From contig DAOWGJ010000289.1 of NCBI GenBank assembly GCA_030637505.1, positions 1-5,784 of the forward strand: 5,784 nucleotides of DNA, written 5' to 3'. Positions 1-5,784 of the stretch are shown here, piece by piece. The DNA is from Holophagae bacterium. Lineage in GTDB: Bacteria; Acidobacteriota; Thermoanaerobaculia; Thermoanaerobaculales; Sulfomarinibacteraceae. The notes under the pieces are model-generated. The model was not told the DNA's origin, did not search any database, and saw only the letters and a program-made list of their open reading frames with translations. The position numbers and the translations under genes were made by a program. Position 1 is the stretch's first letter. Every line of letters begins with the position of its first letter.

Positions 1-1070
1 GGCCAGAAGGTGGTGAAGACCGCACCCCTCCCGAGCCCCTCACTGTAGGCCCTGACCCGCCCCTTCTGGTGGAACATCAGACGCTGGACGATGTAGAGAC
101 CGAGCCCGGTACCGGAGCTAATGCGCCGCATCTCGTCTCCCGAGCGGTAGAATTTCTCGAAGAGTCTTTCGCTTTCCGCCGGAGGAAAACCGATGCCGGT
201 GTCCCGAATTTCCAAGGTGACTCGATCGTTGTCCCGGCGACCGAACACCATGATTCTGCCGCCCCCCGCCGCCGCCGTCGCCTTGATCGCATTCTCGAGC
301 AGGTTCTGTACGACCATCCGGGTCGCCACCGGGTCCGCGTGAACGCTCAGGTCACCATCAACCTCGACGATGATGTCGACGTTGAACTTGCGGGCCCGCG
401 CCTCCAGCACGCTCAGGGCGCCGGCTATCGTCCCGGAGAGACTGATCGGCTCGGGGTGAATTTCAATCCGGCTCTGTTCCAGGCTCGAGGTACTGAGGAT
501 CTTTGTGGCCATGCCTTCCATCCGTTGCACATCATCCAGGATGCGGTCGACGAGGATCCGCCGTCTCTCCGGCCCCAACTCGCGCATCGACAAGGTCTCC
601 GCGGAGAGTTGCAGACTTGCAAGCGGACTCTTGAACTCATGGGACACGGCTGCGATAAAGTTCTGCTGCCTCTTTCTCAGTGCGGCCTCCTGGCGGAGGG
701 TCCTCCACAGGACCGCCATACTGACTGCCAGGACCAGGAGGAAGAAGCCGCTCTCCCAGCCGTAGCGGTGGAGCCTGTGGAAACGATCTGCCGCCAACTG
801 CTCCACGGCCTCGGGCCGAATCGACGACTGATCAACACCAACGCTGATGTGAGGGAAGATCTCTTGGATATTCTCAATCGGGGTCCCCGCCGCCCTGAGC
901 AAGTCGGCAGCCTCGAGGTCGTGACCAAAGTGCGTCTGGGCCGTTCGAACAATCTCGGAGGTGAAAAAGACCTGATCCAGAGTCCACCACACAACCTGGG
1001 CAAACGAGATGACCAGCAGGAATAGAAGGCCGATCTGGAGGGCTCGAGTGGTCGTCATTCGTATCCTCAT
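1..1070 (-). CDS. Membrane sensor histidine kinase, 3' end cut by window edge
   Basis: Two-component sensor kinase; it should autophosphorylate on His and pass phosphate to a response regulator. My translation gives 356 residues with no stop before the edge, and only the last few are probably missing, since the ATP-binding domain is already at its final strand (GRGAVFTTFW). A first membrane helix lies at about residues 10-29 and a second at about 105-122, enclosing an extracytoplasmic region of roughly 75 residues with no recognised fold. There is no HAMP domain; a short linker leads to the dimerisation/phosphoacceptor helix with H144 in SHEFKSPL. The catalytic domain shows the N box (NLLENAIKAT, 256-265), G1 box (DTGIGFP, 290-296), F box (FEKFYRS) and G2 box (GTGLGLYIV, from 320). 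The start at 1070 has GGTGAGG 8 bases upstream; an in-frame ATG at 1058 is a weaker alternative. It begins 19 bases after hemL, so is likely co-transcribed. No regulator is visible; it may lie past the left edge. The stimulus is unknown. Confidence 0.93.
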   Translation of the reverse strand, partial: MRIRMTTTRALQIGLLFLLVISFAQVVWWTLDQVFFTSEIVRTAQTHFGHDLEAADLLRAAGTPIENIQEIFPHISVGVDQSSIRPEAVEQLAADRFHRLHRYGWESGFFLLVLAVSMAVLWRTLRQEAALRKRQQNFIAAVSHEFKSPLASLQLSAETLSMRELGPERRRILVDRILDDVQRMEGMATKILSTSSLEQSRIEIHPEPISLSGTIAGALSVLEARARKFNVDIIVEVDGDLSVHADPVATRMVVQNLLENAIKATAAAGGGRIMVFGRRDNDRVTLEIRDTGIGFPPAESERLFEKFYRSGDEMRRISSGTGLGLYIVQRLMFHQKGRVRAYSEGLGRGAVFTTFW

Positions 1071-1078
1071 GGCGATGA

Positions 1079-1085
1079 CCTCACC
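1079..1085 (-). promoter_or_regulatory. Ribosome binding site of the histidine kinase
   Basis: GGTGAGG on the minus strand lies 8 bases before the ATG at 1070, inside the 19-base gap after the hemL stop. It supports the 1070 start over the ATG four codons later. Confidence 0.55.
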
Positions 1086-1089
1086 CCCA

Positions 1090-2373
1090 TCACGAACGCT
1101 CCGACAGAGCGTTTTCGACGGCCTCCACAAAAACCTCGACGTCATCACGACTGTGGGCCGTCGAAAGAAACCCAACCTCGTAGGCCGACGGAGCGATATT
1201 GACACCGCGCCGCAGAAGACCTTGGAAGAGGTCACGGTACACCTCGGCCGCGTGAGATTGGATTGCCTCGGCCGATCGGGGCGCCTCGCCTTCCTGGAGT
1301 GAAATCCAGAAGATCGAACCCTCCCGGACAAGGCGAGCCGGGATTCCTGACCTGCCCAGAACTGGTTGAAGGGTCCTTTCGAGCTCTTCGCCGAGAGAAT
1401 TGAGCCTGGTCCAAACGTCGTCACGTTCGAGGACCCGCAAGGTCGCCAGGCCCGCAGCCATCGCCACCGGATTGCCGGACAGCGTTCCCGCCTGGTACAC
1501 AGGCCCATCCGGGGCCAGATGACCCATGACCTCCCGCCGCCCACCGAAAGCGCCGACCGGCATGCCTCCCCCGATGATCTTGCCGAAAGTTGCCAGGTCG
1601 GGAGCGATCCCGTACAACTCGGCGCACCCTCCACGAGCCACCCGGAACCCTGAAATGACCTCGTCGAAAATCAGGAGCGTTCCTGCCCGTTCGGTGAGGT
1701 CCCGGAGGTGCTGGAGGAACTCCAGTCGTTGGATCAGGAGGCCGTTGTTGGCCGGGAGCGGCTCAATGATGACGGCGGCGATACGATCTCCCTCCTTGGC
1801 GAAAAGAGCGTCAAGTTTTTCCTCATCGTCGAGCGGCAGCACCCGCGTCAGGCCGGCAAAGGCCTCGGGCACACCGGCCGATGACGGCTCACCGAAGGTC
1901 GCCAGACCCGAGCCCGCCGCCACCAGGAGATGGTCCGCGTGACCGTGGTAACAGCCGGAGAATTTGACGATCAAGTCCCTGCAGGTGAAACCCCTGGCGA
2001 GCCGAATCGCACTCATGACCGCCTCGGTTCCAGACGACACGCACCGAAGCTGCTCGATGCCCGGATAGGCATCGACAACGGCCTCGGCCAGGAGCACCTC
2101 CCCGCGGCAGGGCGCCCCGAAGGTCATGCCCCGATCGACGGCCTCATGTACGGCAGCCCTGACCTCGGGATGAGCGTGACCGAGGATCAGAGGGCCCCAT
2201 GAACCGACAAAGTCCAGGTAACTGTTTCCATCTTCATCCTCCACCCGGCAGCCGGCCCCGCTGCGCAGGATCAAAGGCGTACCCCCTACAGCACGAAAAG
2301 CACGCACCGGGGAGTTGACGCCCCCGGGGATCACCTGTGTCGCACGGGCAAAAATCTCGTCCGAGAGTGTCAT
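1090..2373 (-). CDS. hemL: Glutamate-1-semialdehyde 2,1-aminomutase
   Basis: PLP enzyme that converts glutamate-1-semialdehyde to 5-aminolevulinate, the second step of the C5 tetrapyrrole pathway, in the cytoplasm. It is 427 residues, the usual family length. The N-terminus (ARATQVIPGGVNSPVRAF) is the family signature. SSGTEA (113-118) binds the cofactor phosphate, DEVISGFR (237-244) carries the Asp that pairs with the pyridine nitrogen, and K265 in FGKIIGGGMPVGAFGG is the Schiff-base lysine. GTLSGNP (about 296-302) is also typical. The reading frame stays open 60 codons further upstream, inside hemA, but the ATG at 2373 matches the family N-terminus and has a strong AAGGAGGA site. It overlaps the hemA stop by 4 bases (ATGA), which suggests translational coupling and matched amounts of two enzymes that hand over an unstable intermediate. 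EPLPANNGLL replaces the more common EPVAGNMG form, a lineage variant and not a defect. Confidence 0.97.
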   Translation of the reverse strand: MTLSDEIFARATQVIPGGVNSPVRAFRAVGGTPLILRSGAGCRVEDEDGNSYLDFVGSWGPLILGHAHPEVRAAVHEAVDRGMTFGAPCRGEVLLAEAVVDAYPGIEQLRCVSSGTEAVMSAIRLARGFTCRDLIVKFSGCYHGHADHLLVAAGSGLATFGEPSSAGVPEAFAGLTRVLPLDDEEKLDALFAKEGDRIAAVIIEPLPANNGLLIQRLEFLQHLRDLTERAGTLLIFDEVISGFRVARGGCAELYGIAPDLATFGKIIGGGMPVGAFGGRREVMGHLAPDGPVYQAGTLSGNPVAMAAGLATLRVLERDDVWTRLNSLGEELERTLQPVLGRSGIPARLVREGSIFWISLQEGEAPRSAEAIQSHAAEVYRDLFQGLLRRGVNIAPSAYEVGFLSTAHSRDDVEVFVEAVENALSERS

Positions 2374-3701
2374 GCATCCTCCTTGGCTGCAGCCCCGCCT
2401 TGTGATCCGGGCGCCATGACCGGATCGTTGAGGAAATCTTCCCCCGAGGCATCGAGAAAGACCCTCACGGCCGGCGTCCCAAAGTCGGTGGCGAGGGCCC
2501 TCAGCCCCATCGTCGGAATATGGGCGAACCGTCGCGCCATGACCTCGGTCCACCGGGTGATCGTTTCCCGGGCAGCGTCGTCGAGTCCGTCCAGCTCCTT
2601 GCGGAAAAGCCTCTCGAGACCTTCAACCGCGGTTTGGCGGTAACGCTGATTGAGCCTGGCTATTACGGGAGTTATCGATTTTTCAGTGAACTGCCTGCAG
2701 AATTTTTCCAGACGCTCGTCGACCATCTCACGGGCCGGCGCCATATCCAACAGACGCCGATTTCGATTGGCCTCGGCCTCGGCGTTGATCTCATCCATGC
2801 CGACCCGCTCCACACCAACGGCTACGGCCGCATCCGGATCGACATCCGGCGGCAGGGCCATGTCGATTGCCAGCGGCGGCTCGCCACTGGGTGTGCGAGC
2901 GACGATGCGTTCGAGATCGGCCCTGGAGAAGATCGGGTCGGGACTCCCGGTCGCAGTCAACAATGCCTCGACCGCATCCGGTGTACTTCGGAATTCCCCG
3001 AGGGGGCGTGCGACCAGCCCGAGCTTCTCTGCAAGAGGGGCCGCGCTCTCGAGCGTCCGATTGACCAGGATCACCTCGATGCCGTCCTTCACCAGAATGT
3101 GGGCCGCCCGAACGGTCATCGGCGAGATCCCCACCAGCGCAACCGGGCCTCTCGTTCGCCGGACGCGACGTTTGATTCGGTCGGTGGCCACGTCGGCGAG
3201 CGATGTGCCTCCAAACCGGGTCTGCAGCTGGCTGTTGATATCGGCTCCCAACCTGAGGCCGACGGTTACCACCTGATCCAGGACCGGGCCGATCACATCC
3301 GCGGTCCGGGCTATTTTCAGGGCTTCGCGGACCTGTGTGCGAATCTCCTGCTCACCAAGCTGGGCGGAGTCAAGACCGGAAGCGACCAGGAAGAGGTGCT
3401 CCAAGGCGCCTTCTCCCGCCCAGGCCCGAAAGGTCCTTTCCGCCTCTCCCGGTTGGGGTTCTGCGCCGGTCAGGACCCGAAAGACCCGCCTCCGATAGGT
3501 CTCGATCGGAGTCGAAGGTCGTCCTTTGAAGATCAGCTCGACCCGATTGCAGGTCGCAAGATAGACCAGCTCCTCGACGTCCAGCTGACGAGCCATGGCC
3601 GGGAGCCTCTCGACTCTCTCCTCTTTGGGAATCGTGAAGCGGGCCAGCACATCGCTGCCATCCCGTCGAAACGCAACACCGACAACGCCGATCGTTTCCA
3701 T
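2370..3701 (-). CDS. hemA: Glutamyl-tRNA reductase (divergent cofactor region)
   Basis: Reduces glutamyl-tRNA(Glu) with NADPH to glutamate-1-semialdehyde, the first committed step of C5 tetrapyrrole synthesis. It is 443 residues; E. coli HemA is 418. The catalytic domain is clear: the nucleophile C51 in LATCNRVELIF, then H102 and GLDS in EHLFLVASGLDSAQLGEQEI. The dinucleotide domain starts near 185 and is recognisable by VNRTLESAAPLAEKLG, ALLTATGSPDPI and LAIDMALPPDVDP, but its glycine loop reads GISPMT (191-196), not the usual GxGxxx, and PR is PP. The C-terminal dimerisation domain (about 340-405) ends in the typical RFAHIPTMGLRALA. About 25 extra C-terminal residues are Gly/Ala-rich and low in information. 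ATG at 3701 is the only ordinary in-frame start before the stop at 3723-3725, yet it lacks a clear Shine-Dalgarno sequence. It lies 59 bases after hemH and overlaps hemL by 4 bases. Feedback control by heme is known for this family but not visible here. Confidence 0.94.
   Translation of the reverse strand: METIGVVGVAFRRDGSDVLARFTIPKEERVERLPAMARQLDVEELVYLATCNRVELIFKGRPSTPIETYRRRVFRVLTGAEPQPGEAERTFRAWAGEGALEHLFLVASGLDSAQLGEQEIRTQVREALKIARTADVIGPVLDQVVTVGLRLGADINSQLQTRFGGTSLADVATDRIKRRVRRTRGPVALVGISPMTVRAAHILVKDGIEVILVNRTLESAAPLAEKLGLVARPLGEFRSTPDAVEALLTATGSPDPIFSRADLERIVARTPSGEPPLAIDMALPPDVDPDAAVAVGVERVGMDEINAEAEANRNRRLLDMAPAREMVDERLEKFCRQFTEKSITPVIARLNQRYRQTAVEGLERLFRKELDGLDDAARETITRWTEVMARRFAHIPTMGLRALATDFGTPAVRVFLDASGEDFLNDPVMAPGSQGGAAAKEDA
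2377..2384 (-). promoter_or_regulatory. Strong ribosome binding site of hemL inside the hemA 3' end
   Basis: AAGGAGGA on the minus strand, ending 3 bases before the ATG at 2373 (the AGGAGG core ends 4 bases before). It lies in the last codons of hemA and fixes the hemL start, ruling out the longer in-frame reading that begins at 2553. Confidence 0.8.
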
Positions 3702-3760
3702 AGCGGGGTCATATGAGCATATTCAGGATCGTGATGTGTCACAGCGATGTCGCGTTGATG
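3702..3760. other. hemH-hemA gap with small dyads and a 3-codon mini-ORF
   Basis: This 59-base spacer holds the dyad GTGA-N4-TCAC (3731-3742), the perfect 8-base palindrome TCATATGA (3709-3716), and a minus-strand ATG-CTC-ATA-TGA mini-ORF (3709-3720) that ends 7 bases before the hemA ATG. There is no clear ribosome binding site for hemA and no terminator hairpin. The spacer is short enough for read-through from hemH, but long enough to carry an operator or an internal promoter. Any regulatory role is inference. Confidence 0.4.
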
Positions 3761-4771
3761 TCATTTTTTCGTATTATTTTTCCGATCTCGGACATGAAGG
3801 GCAATCAGGCGTGACAGGAACTCGGCGTGGGCCTCATCGTCATTGAGGCAGGGAATCAATCGGAAACGCCGACCCCCACGTTGCAAGAACCGGGCTCGTT
3901 CCTCTCTTCCGATTTCGTCCAGCGTTTCGAGGCAGTCCGCTGCAAAACCAGGACAGATGACGTCCAAACTCTCCACCCCGGACTCCGCGAACTGGCGGAC
4001 GATGTCGTCGGTGGCGGGCCCGATCCATAGGTCCCGGCCGAAGCGCGATTGGAAGGCGATCGGACACCGGTCCTCCGCAAGACCCAGGGCCACTCTCAGG
4101 CCCTCAGTGGTCCTTCGGCACTGTTGGAGATACGGATCGCCTGCTTTTGAATAACTCTCCGGAATACCGTGGAAGGACACCAAGAGCTTTTCGGCCTCAC
4201 CCTCACGGGCCCAGAGGTCTCGGACCGACGCCGCCAGCGCGTCGATATAGCCGGGATCGTCGCAGTAATCGTGGATGGTCCGCAATTCGGGAACCCGTCG
4301 CCAAGTCTTGAGTTCGTCGACAACCGCGTCAAAGGCCGAGCCGGTCGTCGTTCCCGAGTACTGCGGATAGAGGGGCAGGCAGACCAGATGCGAGCATCCT
4401 GCACGCCTGAGAAAATCGAGTGCCTTGCCAATCGACGGCCGCCCATAGCGCATGCCCAAGACTACCTCAACGCCACCGCCAAGGTCTCGGGCCACATTTC
4501 GGGCGACGGCACTCTGCAATCGGCGGGAGATTGCCAACAACGGCGAACCCTCCTCCGTCCAAATTCTTTGAAAGAGCTTTGCCGACCGGCGGGGTCGAGT
4601 TGTCAGGATGAAGAGGTTGAGGACCAACCACCACCTGAAACGCGGCGCCTCAACGACGCGCGGATCCCAGAGAAACTCCCGGAGATAGCGCCGCAGAGCA
4701 CCCGGAGTCGGCGCATCGGGAGAGCCCATGTTGACCAGGAGAACACCGATCGTAGTATCTTTGGCCCTCAT
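3761..4771 (-). CDS. hemH: Ferrochelatase (protoporphyrin type)
   Basis: Inserts Fe(II) into protoporphyrin IX to form protoheme, the last step of heme synthesis, probably at the inner face of the membrane. From the chosen start it is 336 residues, within the normal range. The N-terminus GVLLVNMGSPDAPTPGALR followed by RYLREFL is typical of Gram-negative protoporphyrin ferrochelatases, not the coproporphyrin enzymes of Gram-positives. Further signatures are GMRYGRPSI, LPLYPQYSGTTTGSAFD (about 133-148), the catalytic His H201 in SFHGIPESY, KAGDPYLQQCRRTTEGL, and E282 in CPGFAADCLETLDEI. There is no C-terminal four-cysteine cluster. The tail is lysine- and asparagine-rich (DRKNNTKK) and A-rich in DNA. 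The frame is open to an ATG at 4864, which would add 31 Arg/Trp-rich residues with no family likeness, so I prefer 4771. A GGAGGG lies 11 bases before that ATG and 8 before an adjacent in-frame TTG (4774), so the start could shift by one codon. Confidence 0.96.
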   Translation of the reverse strand: MRAKDTTIGVLLVNMGSPDAPTPGALRRYLREFLWDPRVVEAPRFRWWLVLNLFILTTRPRRSAKLFQRIWTEEGSPLLAISRRLQSAVARNVARDLGGGVEVVLGMRYGRPSIGKALDFLRRAGCSHLVCLPLYPQYSGTTTGSAFDAVVDELKTWRRVPELRTIHDYCDDPGYIDALAASVRDLWAREGEAEKLLVSFHGIPESYSKAGDPYLQQCRRTTEGLRVALGLAEDRCPIAFQSRFGRDLWIGPATDDIVRQFAESGVESLDVICPGFAADCLETLDEIGREERARFLQRGGRRFRLIPCLNDDEAHAEFLSRLIALHVRDRKNNTKK

Positions 4772-4782
4772 CAACCTCAATT

Positions 4783-4788
4783 CCCTCC
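4783..4788 (-). promoter_or_regulatory. Probable ribosome binding site of hemH
   Basis: GGAGGG on the minus strand lies 11 bases from the ATG at 4771 and 8 bases from a TTG at 4774 in the same frame. It favours a start at one of these two adjacent codons over the ATG at 4864, which has no good site in front of it. Confidence 0.5.
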
Positions 4789-4897
4789 GAGACACCTCTT
4801 CGGTCCTCCCACCCCATGACCCCCAGAATAGTCGATTTCTCCATCGAAGGAACCAGGGCCTCATTCAGCCGCCCATCCCTGTATGATGCCGGGCGAC

Positions 4898-4904
4898 AAG
4901 GAGG
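4898..4904 (+). promoter_or_regulatory. Ribosome binding site of the Asp-box protein gene
   Basis: AAGGAGG, 4 bases before the ATG at 4909. It sets the start so that the protein opens directly with a signal peptide. Confidence 0.75.
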
Positions 4905-4908
4905 CGTC

Positions 4909-5784
4909 ATGCCCACTGCTGCCATTTTTCTCGCGTTCATCATGATTATCACTCTGCCCGTTTGGGGAATACAATCCAACGAGGCCAAAACAGATGAGGG
5001 ACCAATGTCGGCATCGACCTTTGCCGGGCTCGAGCTTCGGGGCATTGGCCCGGCGGTAACTTCCGGCCGCATCGGCGACTTTGCCGTCGATCCGGCCGAC
5101 AGCAGCCGGTACTTCGTGGCAGTAGCCTCGGGCGGCGTGTGGAAGACCGTCAACAACGGCACGACATGGACGCCGGTCTTTGATGGCGAAGGCTCCTATT
5201 CGATCGGATGCGTCGAGATCGATCCTTCCAACCCCGACATCATCTGGGTCGGCACGGGGGAGAACAACTCCCAGCGCTCGGTCTCTTTCGGCGACGGCGT
5301 CTACAAGAGCCTGGACGGCGGCCAAAGTTGGACAAACATGGGTCTCGAAGACTCCCAGCACATCGGCATGATCGCCATCGACCCGCGGGACTCGGACATC
5401 GTCTATGTCGCGGCCCAGGGTCCACTGTGGAACGCAGGCGGCGACCGAGGCCTCTACAAGACCACCGACGGCGGTGCGAACTGGGATCTCGTATTGGAAA
5501 TCTCCGAGCACACCGGAGTCAACGAAGTCCATTTCGACCCCAGGAACCCCGATATTCTCTACGCCACCGCCTATCAGCGGCGGCGACGCACCTGGACCCT
5601 GATCGACGGCGGTCCTGAATCTGCGATCTACAAATCGACCGATGCCGGCGCGACCTGGACCCATATGGGTCTTGCCGACACGCACACGATTCCGCGCATC
5701 GTCGTCCATCCGACCAACGCCAACATCGTGTACGTGGCTGCCTCGGGGCACGAGTGGACCGACAACGAGGAGCGCGGCGTTTAC
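4909..5784 (+). CDS. Exported Asp-box/BNR (sortilin-like) beta-propeller protein, 3' end cut by window edge
   Basis: My translation gives 292 residues with no stop before the edge. Residues 1 to about 20 form a hydrophobic signal peptide (AAIFLAFIMIITLPVWG) with no lipobox cysteine, so periplasmic or secreted. The mature part begins FAGLELRGIGPAVTSGRIGD, the usual opening of large proteins often annotated as glycosyl hydrolase or VPS10/sortilin-like, typically around 1000 residues; this piece would be the first third or less. Four Asp-box motifs (S/T-x-D-x-G-x-x-W) end at W87, W141, W192 and W250, each after a Y/W-K-(S/T) strand, with intervening strands such as IAIDPRDSDIVYVAAQG. These mark blades of a beta-propeller. 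Asp boxes are structural, not catalytic, so hydrolase activity cannot be assumed; substrate or partner is unknown. It is divergent from the heme genes and shows no functional link to them. Confidence 0.9.
   Translation, partial: MPTAAIFLAFIMIITLPVWGIQSNEAKTDEGPMSASTFAGLELRGIGPAVTSGRIGDFAVDPADSSRYFVAVASGGVWKTVNNGTTWTPVFDGEGSYSIGCVEIDPSNPDIIWVGTGENNSQRSVSFGDGVYKSLDGGQSWTNMGLEDSQHIGMIAIDPRDSDIVYVAAQGPLWNAGGDRGLYKTTDGGANWDLVLEISEHTGVNEVHFDPRNPDILYATAYQRRRRTWTLIDGGPESAIYKSTDAGATWTHMGLADTHTIPRIVVHPTNANIVYVAASGHEWTDNEERGVY
5146..5658 (+). repeat. Four Asp-box protein repeats
   Basis: Repeats at residues 80-87 (TVNNGTTW), 134-141 (SLDGGQSW), 185-192 (TTDGGANW) and 243-250 (STDAGATW) of the exported protein, spaced 54, 51 and 58 residues apart. 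The first has Asn in place of the Asp. This is a protein-level repeat with no long DNA identity between copies. More copies probably lie past the right edge. Confidence 0.85.

Larger units (their letters stand above)
4772..4908. other. Divergent intergenic region between hemH and the Asp-box protein gene
   Basis: This 137-base gap must contain the promoter of the leftward heme unit and that of the rightward exported protein. Towards the right, TATGAT at 4882-4887 is a 5-of-6 match to a sigma-70 -10 box, but no good -35 box stands at the right distance and the leader would be only about 15 bases. Towards the left, TATTCT (about 4828-4833 on the minus strand) is a weak -10 candidate. Neither is secure. 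I see no RNA element or long inverted repeat. Confidence 0.4.

Noticed and set aside
1232..1414. A minus-strand frame containing PSTSSGQ, a string well known from a spurious translated repeat family.
   Set aside because: It occurs once, in a shadow frame of hemL where the real protein reads LQPVLGRSGIP; there is no repeated DNA unit here.
2374..2553. A 60-residue N-terminal extension of HemL reading into hemA.
   Set aside because: The extension is Arg/Gly-rich with no family likeness, and the ATG at 2373 has a strong ribosome site and the canonical HemL N-terminus.
2520..3716. A 398-codon open frame on the plus strand opposite hemA, and other long opposite-strand frames at 69-1025, 4169-4819 and 4861-5751.
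   Set aside because: They lie antisense to clearly recognised genes, their translations show no domain or family likeness, and GC-rich coding DNA commonly leaves such frames open.
3761..3770. Run of six A on the coding strand right at the hemH stop, a possible slippage site.
   Set aside because: It lies in the last two lysine codons; slippage would change only the extreme tail, and nothing meaningful follows in the other frames.
4772..4864. A 31-residue N-terminal extension of ferrochelatase starting at 4864.
   Set aside because: It has no good ribosome site and no likeness to ferrochelatases, and would consume most of the divergent promoter region.
1..5784. CRISPR arrays, tRNA genes, insertion sequences, rho-independent terminators and riboswitches.
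   Set aside because: I looked for direct repeats, cloverleaf-like stretches, transposase signatures and GC hairpins followed by T runs, and found nothing convincing; the spacers are too short for most of these.

Overview
The window is GC-rich, tightly packed bacterial chromosome. Four genes read leftward on the minus strand (hemH, hemA, hemL, then a sensor histidine kinase cut by the left edge), and one gene reads rightward from about 4909 (a secreted Asp-box/BNR beta-propeller protein cut by the right edge). Five protein-coding genes account for nearly all bases. I see no RNA genes, mobile elements, CRISPR arrays or long repeats.

The organism makes 5-aminolevulinate by the C5 route (glutamyl-tRNA reductase plus glutamate-1-semialdehyde aminomutase), which argues against alphaproteobacteria. 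It has a protoporphyrin-type ferrochelatase with the N-terminal signature of the Gram-negative enzymes. The kinase has a short two-TM sensor architecture, and the Asp-box protein resembles large exported proteins common in Acidobacteriota, Gemmatimonadota and Bacteroidota. With the high GC content, an Acidobacteriota-like or related Gram-negative lineage is my best guess, but this is inference from style, not a placement.

Layout from right to left along the minus-strand unit: ferrochelatase (3761-4771), a 59-base gap holding small dyads, glutamyl-tRNA reductase (2370-3701), a 4-base ATGA overlap into hemL (1090-2373), a 19-base gap, then the histidine kinase (1-1070). Spacing suggests one transcript, or a hemH promoter plus a possible secondary promoter before hemA. 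The unit carries the first two dedicated enzymes and the last enzyme of heme synthesis; the middle steps (hemB, C, D, E and the oxidases) must lie elsewhere. The kinase may sense something tied to heme supply or respiration, or may simply be co-transcribed; its response regulator is not in the window. The 137-base gap at 4772-4908 separates hemH from the divergent exported protein and must hold both promoters.

This is mostly an ordinary tetrapyrrole locus. The parts most worth a second look are the divergent cofactor region of the glutamyl-tRNA reductase and the kinase placed directly behind hemL. I found no convincing evidence of a wholly new system.
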